Made by a program: the position numbers and the translations under genes
Source of the DNA: Clostridium kluyveri
GTDB lineage: Bacteria; Bacillota; Clostridia; Clostridiales; Clostridiaceae
Length of the DNA stretch: 64,000 bases
Assembly: GCF_001902295.1 (NCBI RefSeq)
Contig: NZ_CP018335.1
Location: 620,001 to 684,000 of the forward strand
Direction of reading: 5' to 3'
Shown here: positions 9,483 through 18,007 of the stretch, in pieces
How the letters are laid out: each line of letters starts with the position of its first letter
Position numbering within the stretch: the stretch's first letter is position 1
Notes under the pieces: generated by a model
What the model saw: the letters and a program-made list of their open reading frames with translations, nothing else
Databases searched by the model: none
Told to the model about the DNA's origin: nothing

Positions 9483-10127
9483 ATGGCTAAATCAATACCA
9501 TATAAAATAGGTGAGTTAGCTGGTGATATAGGGTCATTTGCATTTGGAGCTGCAGAGGCTGGAACTGGAGCTGGAGGAGAGCTTTTAGGGTTTACGGCAG
9601 ACGGTACAGTAGTACTCGCTCCTGCTGGTGTTGCTTTAAACGCTGCAAGTTTAGGTCTTGTGACCCATGGGGGTGCTGCTACAATTAAATCAGCACATAA
9701 TTTTGGTGAAGACTTGTTCTCATTGATTAAAGGTGAAGGGAATAAGGGTTCGGGTAATCCTATTACAAATAGTAAAGGGATAACATACCCAGAAGTAACT
9801 GATTTGAAGACAGGCGAACCAATGGAGTTTCCAGATGGAGACCTTACAAGAGCACCTAAGAATGAAAGGGTAGATTGGTATAAAAATCAGAGTGAAGCTA
9901 ATTTGTATAGGGAGAATGATACTGATATACTATGTAAAAAAGATTTTATTGATGAGTGGTATAATCGTGGATATAGTGACCCACCACTTAACTGGAAGGA
10001 ATACGATATTCACCATATAACTCCTAGGGAATTTGGAGGCGATGCTTCTTTTGAAAATTTAACGCCTGTAGAAAGAGGAGTACATCAAAGCCAAGTGACC
10101 CCATGGTGGAATGCTTATAATAAGTAA
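9483..10127 (+). CDS. Polymorphic toxin C-terminal part, pre-toxin linker and HNH nuclease
   Basis: The reading frame is open from 9408, so 9483 is only the first ATG and has no convincing ribosome site. The first ~80 residues are glycine/alanine rich (LGFTADGTVVLAPAGVALNAA), typical of the pre-toxin region of LXG and other polymorphic toxins. The last ~45 residues are an HNH/ENDO VII-type nuclease: YDIHHITPREFGGDASFENL followed by VHQSQVTPWWNAY. The double His, the NL and the final His fit the metal-finger active site. It should act on nucleic acid in a competitor cell. It continues the upstream gene after a frameshift, and the next gene is the immunity candidate, four bases downstream. Confidence 0.8.
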   Translation: MAKSIPYKIGELAGDIGSFAFGAAEAGTGAGGELLGFTADGTVVLAPAGVALNAASLGLVTHGGAATIKSAHNFGEDLFSLIKGEGNKGSGNPITNSKGITYPEVTDLKTGEPMEFPDGDLTRAPKNERVDWYKNQSEANLYRENDTDILCKKDFIDEWYNRGYSDPPLNWKEYDIHHITPREFGGDASFENLTPVERGVHQSQVTPWWNAYNK

Positions 10128-10151
10128 ACTTTGAAAGGTGGAACATTACAG

Positions 10152-10670
10152 ATGAAACAAATTAAACTATTAAAAGAAAGAACGTCTACTAGAAACACAT
10201 TGAGTTATACTGATATCTTTGGACAAACTATCGAAGTTGGATTTTCATGGAACAACCCAGCTTCAGAAGAAGAAATCCATGAGTTTGAGTCGTTAAATAA
10301 CATTAAGTTACCAAAAAACTACAAAGAATTTTTAAAGGTTTCAAATGGGGCTGTAATATATGAAGATATAGAATATGGAGGAAGTGGTTACAAGATATTA
10401 GGGCTTGACGAAATTTTAAAATCAACTAAAGATAAAAAAGAATGGGGATATGATTTAAAAGATTTTTATATAGTCTTTGCAGAAGTTATGGGAAATTCAG
10501 ACTTTCTATTATTTGATTTGAAAAAAAGTGAGGATAAAGGTAAGGATTATATAATAGATGGAGACACTGGTTATTCAGTTGATGAATGGGAATATATAAA
10601 AGGCAACTTTTCCCATTTTATTAATAGATTAATTACAACAAACGGTTCAGTGTATTGGAGATGGTATTAA
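10152..10670 (+). CDS. SMI1/KNR4-family immunity protein
   Basis: A 172-residue soluble protein of the SMI1/KNR4 (SUKH) superfamily: NPASEEEIHEFESLNNIKLP, then NYKEFLKVSNGA and YGGSGYKILGLDEIL, the classic fold entry. The ATG at 10152 is preferred over one at 10131, because 10131 lies just upstream of the GAAAGGTGG ribosome site. SUKH proteins are the commonest immunity proteins of nuclease polymorphic toxins, and this gene directly follows the HNH toxin, so it is its probable antidote. Confidence 0.88.
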   Translation: MKQIKLLKERTSTRNTLSYTDIFGQTIEVGFSWNNPASEEEIHEFESLNNIKLPKNYKEFLKVSNGAVIYEDIEYGGSGYKILGLDEILKSTKDKKEWGYDLKDFYIVFAEVMGNSDFLLFDLKKSEDKGKDYIIDGDTGYSVDEWEYIKGNFSHFINRLITTNGSVYWRWY

Positions 10671-10876
10671 ATATAGATACATTGTTAGTCATATGTGGCA
10701 TGAATATTGGCTACATAAATCCAAATGAACTGACTACAAAAGCAGTTTAATTTGTGAACTTTGGTAAGGTCTATTAAAATTAATTAAGATAGCTTGTAAT
10801 ATGAATAAAAATTAGCTGCATAATAATGATAATGCAGTTAGAAGTAAAAAAGATAAAATCAAATAGGTAAAGTAAT

Positions 10877-10912
10877 AAAGGCTAACGCTGAAAAAAGGCG
10901 TTAGCCTTTTTC
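10877..10912 (+). terminator. Rho-independent terminator of the toxin-immunity operon
   Basis: A 12-base stem (AAAGGCTAACGC paired with GCGTTAGCCTTT) with a short A-rich loop, followed by TTTTTC. It lies about 200 bases after the SMI1/KNR4 gene; the bases between contain no recognisable gene. Confidence 0.85.
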
Positions 10913-10943
10913 TCATGTCCAAAAAAGGAAGGGGTAAAGAAAC

Positions 10944-11170
10944 ATGAAAAATGTATTAGTACAGAATTTTAAAATACACTTAGATGAGGATGGAAAAAGC
11001 ACTAAAACAATAGAAAGCTATGTAGGAGTACTACTGCTTTTGTAGTATTTCTTGAAAGCAAAGGAGTAGACTTCAATGGGGTGTGGATAATAGCTACACA
11101 AAAGATGTTGTAGTAGACATTTGGATAGAATTTTTGGAACAAATGGAATGGATAATGATGAAACTTATAA
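10944..11170 (+). pseudogene. Tyrosine recombinase remnant, N-terminal part
   Basis: An ATG behind a GGAAGGGGTAAAG site opens a frame MKNVLVQNFKIHLDEDG...TIESYVG that stops at once; the next frame continues TAFVVFLESKGVDFNGV. This matches the N-terminal SAM-like domain of the recombinase fragment at 13026 (ITAFLKYLAKMGVEFDGV), so it is a frameshifted second copy. Homology fades before 11170, where a toxin tail begins. Not functional. Confidence 0.65.
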
Positions 11171-11305
11171 AAAATCACTAGCGAAAAATGCACTGAAAGT
11201 ACAATAAATTTAATTGGGATAACTCGTGGTGGAAAAGCTCTATCAAAGGGTAAGATTCCAATTCATGAAAAATTATCCATAGGTGAAGATTTAAAAATTC
11301 CAGAT

Positions 11306-11821
11306 ATGAAGACAATAGGAAATATAAAAACACCGGGAAATAAAGCTGAAAATATGACACAATACATAAGGTCAGTATTATATGGACAACATCAATTTGC
11401 ATTACCAAATGGAATGGGAACAATAAATGCTTCAGAAGATTTATTTAAGTTTTCTAAAATTGAAGATAATGTGTCTAATGAGGCTAAAAAAATAATTGAG
11501 GGGGCGGCTGAAGCTAGGCTTATACCTGGACAAGAAGGAATAGTCACTGGAGGCAATTCCACTAAATTAGGTAAAAATATGTTGGAATCAATGGGATTAA
11601 AACGTTCATCCAAATGGAGTGGTTATCAAGCACAGCATGTTATACCAGCAGAAATGGGAGACAATGCTGTAATTCAAAAGATTGGTATGAATCTTGATGA
11701 TGCTTCAAATGGTATTTTCCTTAGAACCCCAGATGAAAGTATAAGTACTATGTCAAGACATCAAGGATATCATTCTGTTTATAATGAAATGGTAGAAAGA
11801 CAATTAAGTAAACTAAAGTAG
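11306..11821 (+). CDS. Orphan toxin tail, AHH/HNH-type nuclease domain
   Basis: A 171-residue reading frame that is actually open from 11171 without a start codon, so it looks like the displaced C-terminal module of a larger polymorphic toxin. The end carries a His-rich nuclease motif (YQAQHVIPAEMGDN, then MSRHQGYHSVYNEMVERQL), like the AHH branch of the HNH/ENDO VII superfamily. No secretion domain and no clear ribosome site are present. Recombinase remnants lie on both sides, as expected for swapped toxin cassettes. It may serve as a silent donor for recombination with an intact toxin gene, or be a relic. Confidence 0.65.
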   Translation: MKTIGNIKTPGNKAENMTQYIRSVLYGQHQFALPNGMGTINASEDLFKFSKIEDNVSNEAKKIIEGAAEARLIPGQEGIVTGGNSTKLGKNMLESMGLKRSSKWSGYQAQHVIPAEMGDNAVIQKIGMNLDDASNGIFLRTPDESISTMSRHQGYHSVYNEMVERQLSKLK

Positions 11822-11922
11822 TAGAAAAACTATAAATTTCGTGTGTATTCTTTGTGATGAATATTGCATACACACGATGTTTGAAATAATATTATTTTCA
11901 TAAAAGGTAGGTGAATGGTACA

Positions 11923-12378
11923 ATGGATAATACTAAGTATAAGTGGTTGCAAGATATTTTATACGAAGAAAACCCAGATATAATTGAAAGCCAGATTGAA
12001 CGAATAGATAATTCTATTTCTCTTCATATTTTTGCAGGTAATTATAATTGGAATAATGGTTTTAAGATTCCTAATAATATTATTAATAACGAATATTGTG
12101 ATTTAGGAACAGCGTTAATGTTATTTTATAGTGCTGATGGCTATCGAATGTTGGAAGATGAACAGGGATTTGCATCATCTAATTTGGATAAATGGAAAGA
12201 ATTTTTAACTACCCTATATAATAGGATAATTAATAAACAGTTTAAGCAACAAAACATAGCTTTTACCCCACCATTGACAAAAATACAAATATTTAAACTT
12301 AAAAAGAAAAGCGCAGATATTTCAAGTATATTTTTAGAAAACCTAGCGGGTAATGAGGTTGAAATACCTAAATTATAA
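11923..12378 (+). CDS. Hypothetical protein, probable immunity protein
   Basis: A 151-residue soluble, mildly acidic protein that I do not recognise. The ATG at 11923 is chosen because it sits about 9 bases after AAAGGTAGGTG; an in-frame GTG at 11911 overlaps that site. It follows the orphan nuclease tail by about 100 bases, the usual place of the cognate immunity gene, and its good start signal suggests it is still expressed although the toxin is not. The link to the toxin is positional only. Confidence 0.6.
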   Translation: MDNTKYKWLQDILYEENPDIIESQIERIDNSISLHIFAGNYNWNNGFKIPNNIINNEYCDLGTALMLFYSADGYRMLEDEQGFASSNLDKWKEFLTTLYNRIINKQFKQQNIAFTPPLTKIQIFKLKKKSADISSIFLENLAGNEVEIPKL

Positions 12379-13025
12379 AACATTTTCTAACTACAAAAAA
12401 GTATTATAACTAACTACAAAAAAATGAATAACAGTATTTTTTACATTAAAGCTATACAAATAAGTTATTCTTAGAAATTTTAAAATTAATATTTCACTGC
12501 ATAATAATAATTCTGTAGTAAGTTTGAAGTTTGCCACATGAAAAACACGGCCTAAAAACAACAAATAGCCATCAAAAGGAAGTTTAATTGCCTGCTCCTA
12601 AAACATAGTACAAATTGTAAAAACTCCTTTTGGTGACAGAAACAAGCAACTAGCAAAGCTTCAATGGATGCTGTAATGGTATCTGTTGGAGCTTTCTTTT
12701 TCATTTGTAAGTTCGGGCACATAGGGCGTGAGTTGGGCACAACTTGGGCGTAGGAAATCTAGTGAAATCAATAAGTTGAGCGTAAGGACATATATTTCAC
12801 TAAAAACAGCCATAGGAAAAAATAAACATAATAAAAATAAAGTTGTCCTAAACTACGCCCTTGCACCCAAAGCTAGCAATACCAATACTTTTCAATGTCC
12901 TAAATACGCACTAACTACATCCTAGATACACCCTAAAGATATAAAAATATAGACTAACATTGGATAATGATTTCCTTTGTTAGTTTTTTTCATATTCAAA
13001 AATAATAATGGAAGGAAGTATTTCA
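12379..13025 (+). other. 647-base gap with decayed sequence and one terminator
   Basis: No intact gene is seen. Reading frames here are short, lack ribosome sites and have no family features. The last part holds the hairpin listed separately. It is probably debris of recombination between toxin cassettes. Confidence 0.5.
12953..12990 (+). terminator. Hairpin with T-run upstream of the second recombinase remnant
   Basis: ACTAACA pairs with TGTTAGT across a 17-base loop and is followed by TTTTTTT. The stem is short, so strength is uncertain. Confidence 0.5.
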
Positions 13026-13668
13026 ATGAAAATATTAGTAGAAGAATTTCAAATTAATCTAATGGAAGATGGTAAAAATGATAATACAGTACAAAGCTAT
13101 GTTGGAGACATAACAGCATTCCTCAAATACCTTGCAAAAATGGGAGTAGAATTTGACGGAGTCCTAAAAAGGTTCTACATCACCAGCTATAAAAACTATC
13201 TGATTGATAACAGCTATGAGCCTGCCACCATCAATAAAAAAGTTAATAGTATTGGAGCTTTCAATAATTTCCTAATAGGAAAAGGCTACATGGCAGATAA
13301 TGTGGTTGACCTAAAGAAAGACAAAATAAAAATAGCTTTTGGCTCAGGAGAACAAGTAGAGGTATATTCAGATAGCCAGCTTGAAAGGATTCAGTTCTAC
13401 ATTCAAAACCAGAAGAAAGTAAGCCTAAGAGATAAGATGATAATTCAGCTTCTGATGTTCACAGGGGTAAGGGTAAGCGAGCTTTGCGATATCAAGCTAA
13501 AGAACATAGATTTTCTGCTAAGTCAGATAAAAATAGTTGGTAAAGGGGGGAAGGTGAGAGAAGTACCAGCTAAAGTTTGAAGTGATGAACACTATTCAAG
13601 AATACATTTCCGAAAGGAGCAATAACCCATACAAGGCTTCTGAATATCTAATACTAGGACAATGTTAA
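13026..13668 (+). pseudogene. Tyrosine recombinase/integrase, frameshifted and truncated
   Basis: The ATG at 13026 follows AATGGAAGGAAG. The N-terminal core-binding domain is intact (EEFQINLMEDGKNDNTVQSY), and the catalytic domain begins with the first active-site Arg in FTGVRVSEL. The frame stops at 13580; dropping one T of the TTT just before restores EVMNTIQEYISERSNNPYKASEYLILGQ until 13668. The His-x-x-Arg and Tyr parts of the active site are missing, and an ISL3-type insertion sequence begins 16 bases on. The enzyme cannot be active. It probably once moved or rearranged the neighbouring toxin cassettes. Confidence 0.75.
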
Positions 13669-13683
13669 TGCTACAATAAAAAT

Positions 13684-13704
13684 GGTTCTTTCCAAGGTTA
13701 GTTG
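13684..13704 (+). repeat. Left terminal inverted repeat of the IS
   Basis: Starts GGTTCTTTCC and pairs with the complement of 15550-15570 with one mismatch in 21. Confidence 0.85.
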
Positions 13705-13729
13705 AAAATATATCTGTTTTGAGGTATAA

Positions 13730-13749
13730 TTGCATAATTAATTATGCAA
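13730..13749. promoter_or_regulatory. Perfect 20-base palindrome before the transposase start
   Basis: TTGCATAATTAATTATGCAA is fully self-complementary and lies 16 bases before the transposase ATG at 13765. It could bind a dimeric protein or fold in the mRNA leader and limit transposase synthesis. Function is inferred from symmetry and position. Confidence 0.5.
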
Positions 13750-13764
13750 GAAAGAGGAGCCTCT

Positions 13765-14208
13765 ATGGATGAATTTATAAAACTTTTAGATAAAGATTTG
13801 AAATACCTAAATCACAAAATAGTAGATGATATGATATACATTTACGTTGTATCTACAAGAAATGAGGTTACTTGTCCATTTTGTGGACATAAGTCATTGA
13901 AAACTCATAGTACCTATGAAAGAAGTTTTCAAGATTTTCCTATGCAGGGAAAGAAGGTTCAAATAATTATTAAAAACAGAAAGATGTTTTGTAATAATCC
14001 TGAGTGTGACCATACAACCTTTGCTGAAAGATTTGATTGGCTTGGTAATAAATCCAAAAAAACCAAGCGTCTTGAGGATGAGATAATGCATATGTCGCTT
14101 AATTGCAGCTCAACTGCTGCTGCAAACTTTTTAAGTAAAAATACGGTTACTGTTGGGAAAAGTACCATCTGTAATCTCTTAAAAAAAAGAAAAACTGATA
14201 ATAAATAA
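13765..14208 (+). CDS. ISL3-family transposase, N-terminal part
   Basis: The ATG at 13765 lies behind AGAGGAG; an ATG at 13744 sits before that site. The 147 residues hold the zinc-ribbon of ISL3 transposases (CPFCGHKS, then CNNPECDHTTF) and a helix-turn-helix region (FLSKNTVTVGKSTICNLLKK). The frame ends soon after a run of eight A at 14181-14188. Reading with one A fewer continues as KKEKLIINKNEVTAVCIDDF into the next frame. Full-length ISL3 transposases are single proteins of this combined size, so this is either a slippage-controlled gene or a broken one. Confidence 0.85.
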   Translation: MDEFIKLLDKDLKYLNHKIVDDMIYIYVVSTRNEVTCPFCGHKSLKTHSTYERSFQDFPMQGKKVQIIIKNRKMFCNNPECDHTTFAERFDWLGNKSKKTKRLEDEIMHMSLNCSSTAAANFLSKNTVTVGKSTICNLLKKRKTDNK

Positions 14209-14215
14209 AAATGAA

Positions 14216-15556
14216 GTGACTGCTGTATGTATAGATGATTTTGCATTAAAAAGGAGAGAAAAGTATGGAACAGTAATGATCGATATTAATACACATACAA
14301 TTGTTGATATGATTGAATCCAGAGAACAGACTAAGGTTGTTGAATGGTTGAAATTATATCCAAATATTAAAATAGTCAGCAGGGATGGTTCTGTTACATA
14401 CCATAATTCAATTAGCCAAGCACATCCAGAAGCAATACAGATAAGTGATCGGTTTCATTTACTTAAAAATCTCACTGATTATGCCATTGAATATTTAAAA
14501 AAGCATTTTAAAAAAACTATTGATGTAATAATAAATATTACGGATACAGAAGTTCCTAAAGTAAATGAAATCAACAAAGCAAACAAGAATAGAAAACTGA
14601 CTTTAGAAGAAAAATATAATAGGATATGCTTACTACAGATGGAAAATAAATCTCAAACTGAAATATGTCATGAAATTAATATGGATGTCAGGAGTTATAA
14701 AAAACTAATAAATGCTTCTAATGAAGAAAGAACAAAAATATTTTCAACAGTGTCTGCCATTAAACATGAAAATAGAGTTTTAAATAAAGTGAAAATAGTA
14801 AATGAAGTGCGTAATTTGAAAAATAAGGGGTTAAGTAAATCTGCAATTTCAAGGAAGACCGGTCTTGATCCTAGGACAATTTCAAAGTATTTAGATAAGA
14901 ATTTTAATCCTGTACATGCTTCATATGGAATAAAAAAGGGAGGAATATTAAGTCCTTTTTACAGTGATATAAATAATCTTTTAAAACAAGGAATTATGTC
15001 TAGTAAAATTGAAAAAATTATACTAGAAAAAGGATTTAAAGGCTCTTCATCAACAATTAAACATTATGCATCTGAATGGAAAAAAAGATTCAAGAATGAA
15101 ATAGAAGAAAATGAAACTGAAGAGGGTAAGAAAAAAATAATAATTAAAAGAACTGATATATTTAAAACCTTATTCAGACCTATATCAGATATAAAAAATT
15201 TTGAAGAAAATAAATTTTTATGCTTTTATGAGCAGTATCCTTTTTTCAAAATAATTTTAGAGTTAGTTAAGTCATTTAAAGATATTTTTACACAAAATAA
15301 ACCTGAATTGCTAAAAGAATGGATATCAAAAGCAAGAAGCACGGAAATTGAAGAAATTAAAAGTTTTACAAATGGAATTGAGCGTGATTATGAAGCCGTA
15401 GTAAATGCTGTATGTTTGCCATACAGCAACGGCTTAGCTGAAGGCTGTGTAAATAAAATAAAAGTTATAAAAAGGGTTATGTATGGACGATGTAGCTTTG
15501 AAACATTAAGAAATAAAACTATTAAACTTGATAGAATTTATAAAAAAATCAACTAA
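14216..15556 (+). CDS. ISL3-family transposase, C-terminal DDE part
   Basis: A 446-residue frame with the catalytic core: first Asp in CIDDFALKRREKYG, second in VSRDGSVTYH, and the Glu in GLAEGCVNKIKVIKRVMYGR near the end. The stretch between the second Asp and the Glu carries the usual helical insertion. There is no ribosome site before 14216; the frame is really entered from the upstream part at the A-run at 14181-14188. Whether active product forms depends on slippage there. Confidence 0.85.
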   Translation: MTAVCIDDFALKRREKYGTVMIDINTHTIVDMIESREQTKVVEWLKLYPNIKIVSRDGSVTYHNSISQAHPEAIQISDRFHLLKNLTDYAIEYLKKHFKKTIDVIINITDTEVPKVNEINKANKNRKLTLEEKYNRICLLQMENKSQTEICHEINMDVRSYKKLINASNEERTKIFSTVSAIKHENRVLNKVKIVNEVRNLKNKGLSKSAISRKTGLDPRTISKYLDKNFNPVHASYGIKKGGILSPFYSDINNLLKQGIMSSKIEKIILEKGFKGSSSTIKHYASEWKKRFKNEIEENETEEGKKKIIIKRTDIFKTLFRPISDIKNFEENKFLCFYEQYPFFKIILELVKSFKDIFTQNKPELLKEWISKARSTEIEEIKSFTNGIERDYEAVVNAVCLPYSNGLAEGCVNKIKVIKRVMYGRCSFETLRNKTIKLDRIYKKIN

Positions 15557-15570
15557 CTTTGGAAAGAACC
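15550..15570 (-). repeat. Right terminal inverted repeat of the IS
   Basis: Reverse complement starts GGTTCTTTCC; it overlaps the last codons of the transposase frame, which ends at 15556. Confidence 0.85.
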
Positions 15571-15702
15571 ACTTTTTTCTTGACAATAACAGGGTAAATA
15601 ATTTGAATCTTATATGGTAAAATTTCGTCGTGAATTCGTTCATTTATAGTAAAATTTATTTTATGTTTTTAATGGCGATGCTGCCATTATTTTTGCATTG
15701 AG

Positions 15703-15730
15703 TTGTACTATTTCTTAAAGTACAATTTTT
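15703..15730 (+). terminator. Short hairpin with T-run before the CWB2 gene
   Basis: TTGTACT pairs with AGTACAA across a 9-base loop and is followed by TTTTTG. The stem is AT-rich, so it may be a weak terminator shielding the CWB2 gene from IS transcription. Confidence 0.4.
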
Positions 15731-15771
15731 GTATATAATTTAAATATTTTTTAATAATTGGAGGTTTTTTA

Positions 15772-17799
15772 GTGAAGATAAAGAAATTATTAGTATTTTT
15801 AATCACATTTACTATGACTGCAGCACCTGTTACATTTAGCACTAAGGCTGCTTCCTCTATTTCAAGACGAGAAGCACAGGAGAGGGCTTATGAAATGGCT
15901 TATGTTACCTGGAAATATGATAAAAGTTTAAATGGTAATGTTACGGATTATATAGAATTACCTGGATATTTAAAGGACAAGACTACTTCAGAGGAAGTAG
16001 GTATTCCCTATAATTATGGAGGCTCTGACAGCATTGGTAGAAGTTCTAATAGATTGTGGAGTAACTTTTTTGATGCCCTTACCAAAAGAGCTACTGCAGG
16101 CAATGTAAAATTTGAAGGAGGTTATAAAGGTGAAACTGCAGGTATAGATGCCGCAAGTTTTATTCAAGATTCTCTTAAGATTCCAGGTACAAAACTTACT
16201 ACAAACAGCATAAGCAAGTATTTAACTGCCATAGACTTCAACAGTCTCACAAATATGGATATACTTTTATCCAAAGGGAAGCACATAGCTTTCTTTCAAT
16301 CATGGGTTTACAATGACCTGGGAGAAATAGTAGGAGCCGCCACATTGGAGGCTACCATTGACAATGATGACAATACAGGTCAGAAAGTTAAGGAGTACTA
16401 CAGGTCTAAAGATTATATAGTAAATAATTTTAAGGCATATAGATATAGTTATATAAGTGATGACTATATAGAAGATAATGCACTGGAACCTAAACTGGAA
16501 GCTCCTTTATACGGACAAGCTATTGATAAAAACTGCAATGGTATTAATCTTAAATGGAATTTTGATAATGAGGATAATGGACAGTATCAAACTTCTTATA
16601 GAATTAGGATTTATAGTGGAGATTTAAATAGTACTTCAGACTCATCAGGAATATTGGTTAAACAAGTTTATCAGGATTCTCAAGCTAAGGAAGCAAAGGT
16701 ATATTTTAGTGATATGCCAGAGGGAAGCTATTATTTTATTTTAGAAGTTAAAAGTAATAAGGGTTACTGGAGTAGTCCCACAGCAGCTCCTTTTGAATTT
16801 ACAAGTGATATAAGTAAATTTCCTTCCAAAATAAATAGTGTGGTAAGGTATGGAGGAAGCAGCAGGTATGAAACCTCAAAGATAATAGCTGAAAATGAGT
16901 TCAAAAATTTTAGTTTACAAAATATAGTTATAACAAATGGAAATGATTTTGCAGATGGCCTGGCGGGAGTTACTTTGGCTAGAAAACTTAATTCCCCTAT
17001 GCTTCTTGTAGATAATGAGCCTTCAGATGAAGGAAGTCAAATTACATTGCAGTATATAATGAAAAATGTTGGTAGAGATGCAAAAATATATCTGCTGGGG
17101 GGAGAAGGGGTTTTAAGTAATTCCTATGTAGAATATCTAGAGAAAAATGGATATGAAAAAAACAATATAGTAAGGATTGGCGGCTCCAACAGACTTGAGA
17201 CTAGTGTTAATATTGCCAAAGAAATGGATGTTTCAAAGAATAAACCTATTATAATAGCTAGTGATTCTTCCTTTGCAGATGCATTAAGTGTGTCATCCAA
17301 AGCAGCCTCAGATCGTGTACCTATTTTATTAACTTCAAGAGATGGATTAAGTGAGGAAGTTATAGAGTATATAAAAGATGTGAAACCTTCTAAGGTATAT
17401 ATATTGGGAGAAACCGGGGTTATTTCAAAAAGCGTAGAAAATAATATTGCTCAGATTACTAATTTAGACAGTAGTAAAATTATCAGATTAGGTGGAGAAG
17501 ATAGATATATAACCTGTGAAAAGATAAATAAATATTTTTATGGAAATCAGTGGACAAAAGTCTATTTGGCTAATGGGGAAGATTTTGCTGATTCATTAAG
17601 TGGAAGTGCAGCAGCTGCAGTAAACAGTGGAGCGCCTCTAGTTCTTGTATCAGAGTATTCCTATGGCACAGCAGGAAAAACAATAAAAAATCTTACAAGA
17701 AATAAAAAAGTTACACTTAATGTATTAGGAGGAGATAAGCTAATAACAGAATATCTTATTTCCAAGATAAATAATGCTGCAGTTAGTGCAGAAGAATAG
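15772..17799 (+). CDS. Exported CWB2-repeat protein with degenerate NlpC/P60-like domain
   Basis: A 675-residue protein with a GTG start behind GGAGG and a signal peptide (KKLLVFLITFTMTAAP, cut near residue 26). Residues ~30-225 look like the NlpC/P60-like amidase domain of clostridial cell-wall proteins (GIPYNYGGSDSIG), but where the family has GIDCSGF this has GIDAASF, so the nucleophile is Ala127 and catalysis should be lost. A fibronectin-like segment follows (~235-345). Residues ~350-670 are three CWB2 repeats (RYGGSSRYETS, RIGGSNRLETS, RLGGEDRYITC), which hold the protein on the wall through anionic polymer. Monocistronic, closed by a strong terminator. Confidence 0.9.
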   Translation: MKIKKLLVFLITFTMTAAPVTFSTKAASSISRREAQERAYEMAYVTWKYDKSLNGNVTDYIELPGYLKDKTTSEEVGIPYNYGGSDSIGRSSNRLWSNFFDALTKRATAGNVKFEGGYKGETAGIDAASFIQDSLKIPGTKLTTNSISKYLTAIDFNSLTNMDILLSKGKHIAFFQSWVYNDLGEIVGAATLEATIDNDDNTGQKVKEYYRSKDYIVNNFKAYRYSYISDDYIEDNALEPKLEAPLYGQAIDKNCNGINLKWNFDNEDNGQYQTSYRIRIYSGDLNSTSDSSGILVKQVYQDSQAKEAKVYFSDMPEGSYYFILEVKSNKGYWSSPTAAPFEFTSDISKFPSKINSVVRYGGSSRYETSKIIAENEFKNFSLQNIVITNGNDFADGLAGVTLARKLNSPMLLVDNEPSDEGSQITLQYIMKNVGRDAKIYLLGGEGVLSNSYVEYLEKNGYEKNNIVRIGGSNRLETSVNIAKEMDVSKNKPIIIASDSSFADALSVSSKAASDRVPILLTSRDGLSEEVIEYIKDVKPSKVYILGETGVISKSVENNIAQITNLDSSKIIRLGGEDRYITCEKINKYFYGNQWTKVYLANGEDFADSLSGSAAAAVNSGAPLVLVSEYSYGTAGKTIKNLTRNKKVTLNVLGGDKLITEYLISKINNAAVSAEE

Positions 17800-17842
17800 A
17801 TATTAGAAGGGGTAGTGTAAACACCCCTTCTAATATTTATTT
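17800..17842 (+). terminator. Strong terminator after the CWB2 gene
   Basis: A 14-base perfect stem (ATATTAGAAGGGGT with its complement) and a 9-base loop, followed by TTATTTTTAT. Confidence 0.9.
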
Positions 17843-18007
17843 TTATGTGGATAGATATTGATACAAAATTCTATTAGCATTGTAAATAATATAAAATTCA
17901 CATTTTTATTCAATATTGTTATCATAATTATTAAGTATAATTGTCTATAGAAAGATTTAAATAATATAATATTAGATTTATTTAATTCATTAGGTGGGAT
18001 TTTATTT

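Larger units (their letters stand above)
13684..15570 (+). mobile_element. ISL3-type insertion sequence
   Basis: About 1.9 kb bounded by 21-base terminal inverted repeats with one mismatch. It contains a transposase of the ISL3 type split into two frames. I could not find a convincing 8-base target duplication directly outside the repeats, so the exact ends may be off by a few bases or the duplication may be lost. It sits at the break of the recombinase pseudogene. Confidence 0.85.

Noticed and set aside
12728..12925. 65-codon open frame in the accessory gap
   Set aside because: No ribosome site, no family likeness, odd composition; probably chance.
13665..15600. 8-base target duplication of the ISL3-type element
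   Set aside because: The bases directly outside the repeats do not match; a partial ACAATAA match a few bases away is too weak to claim.
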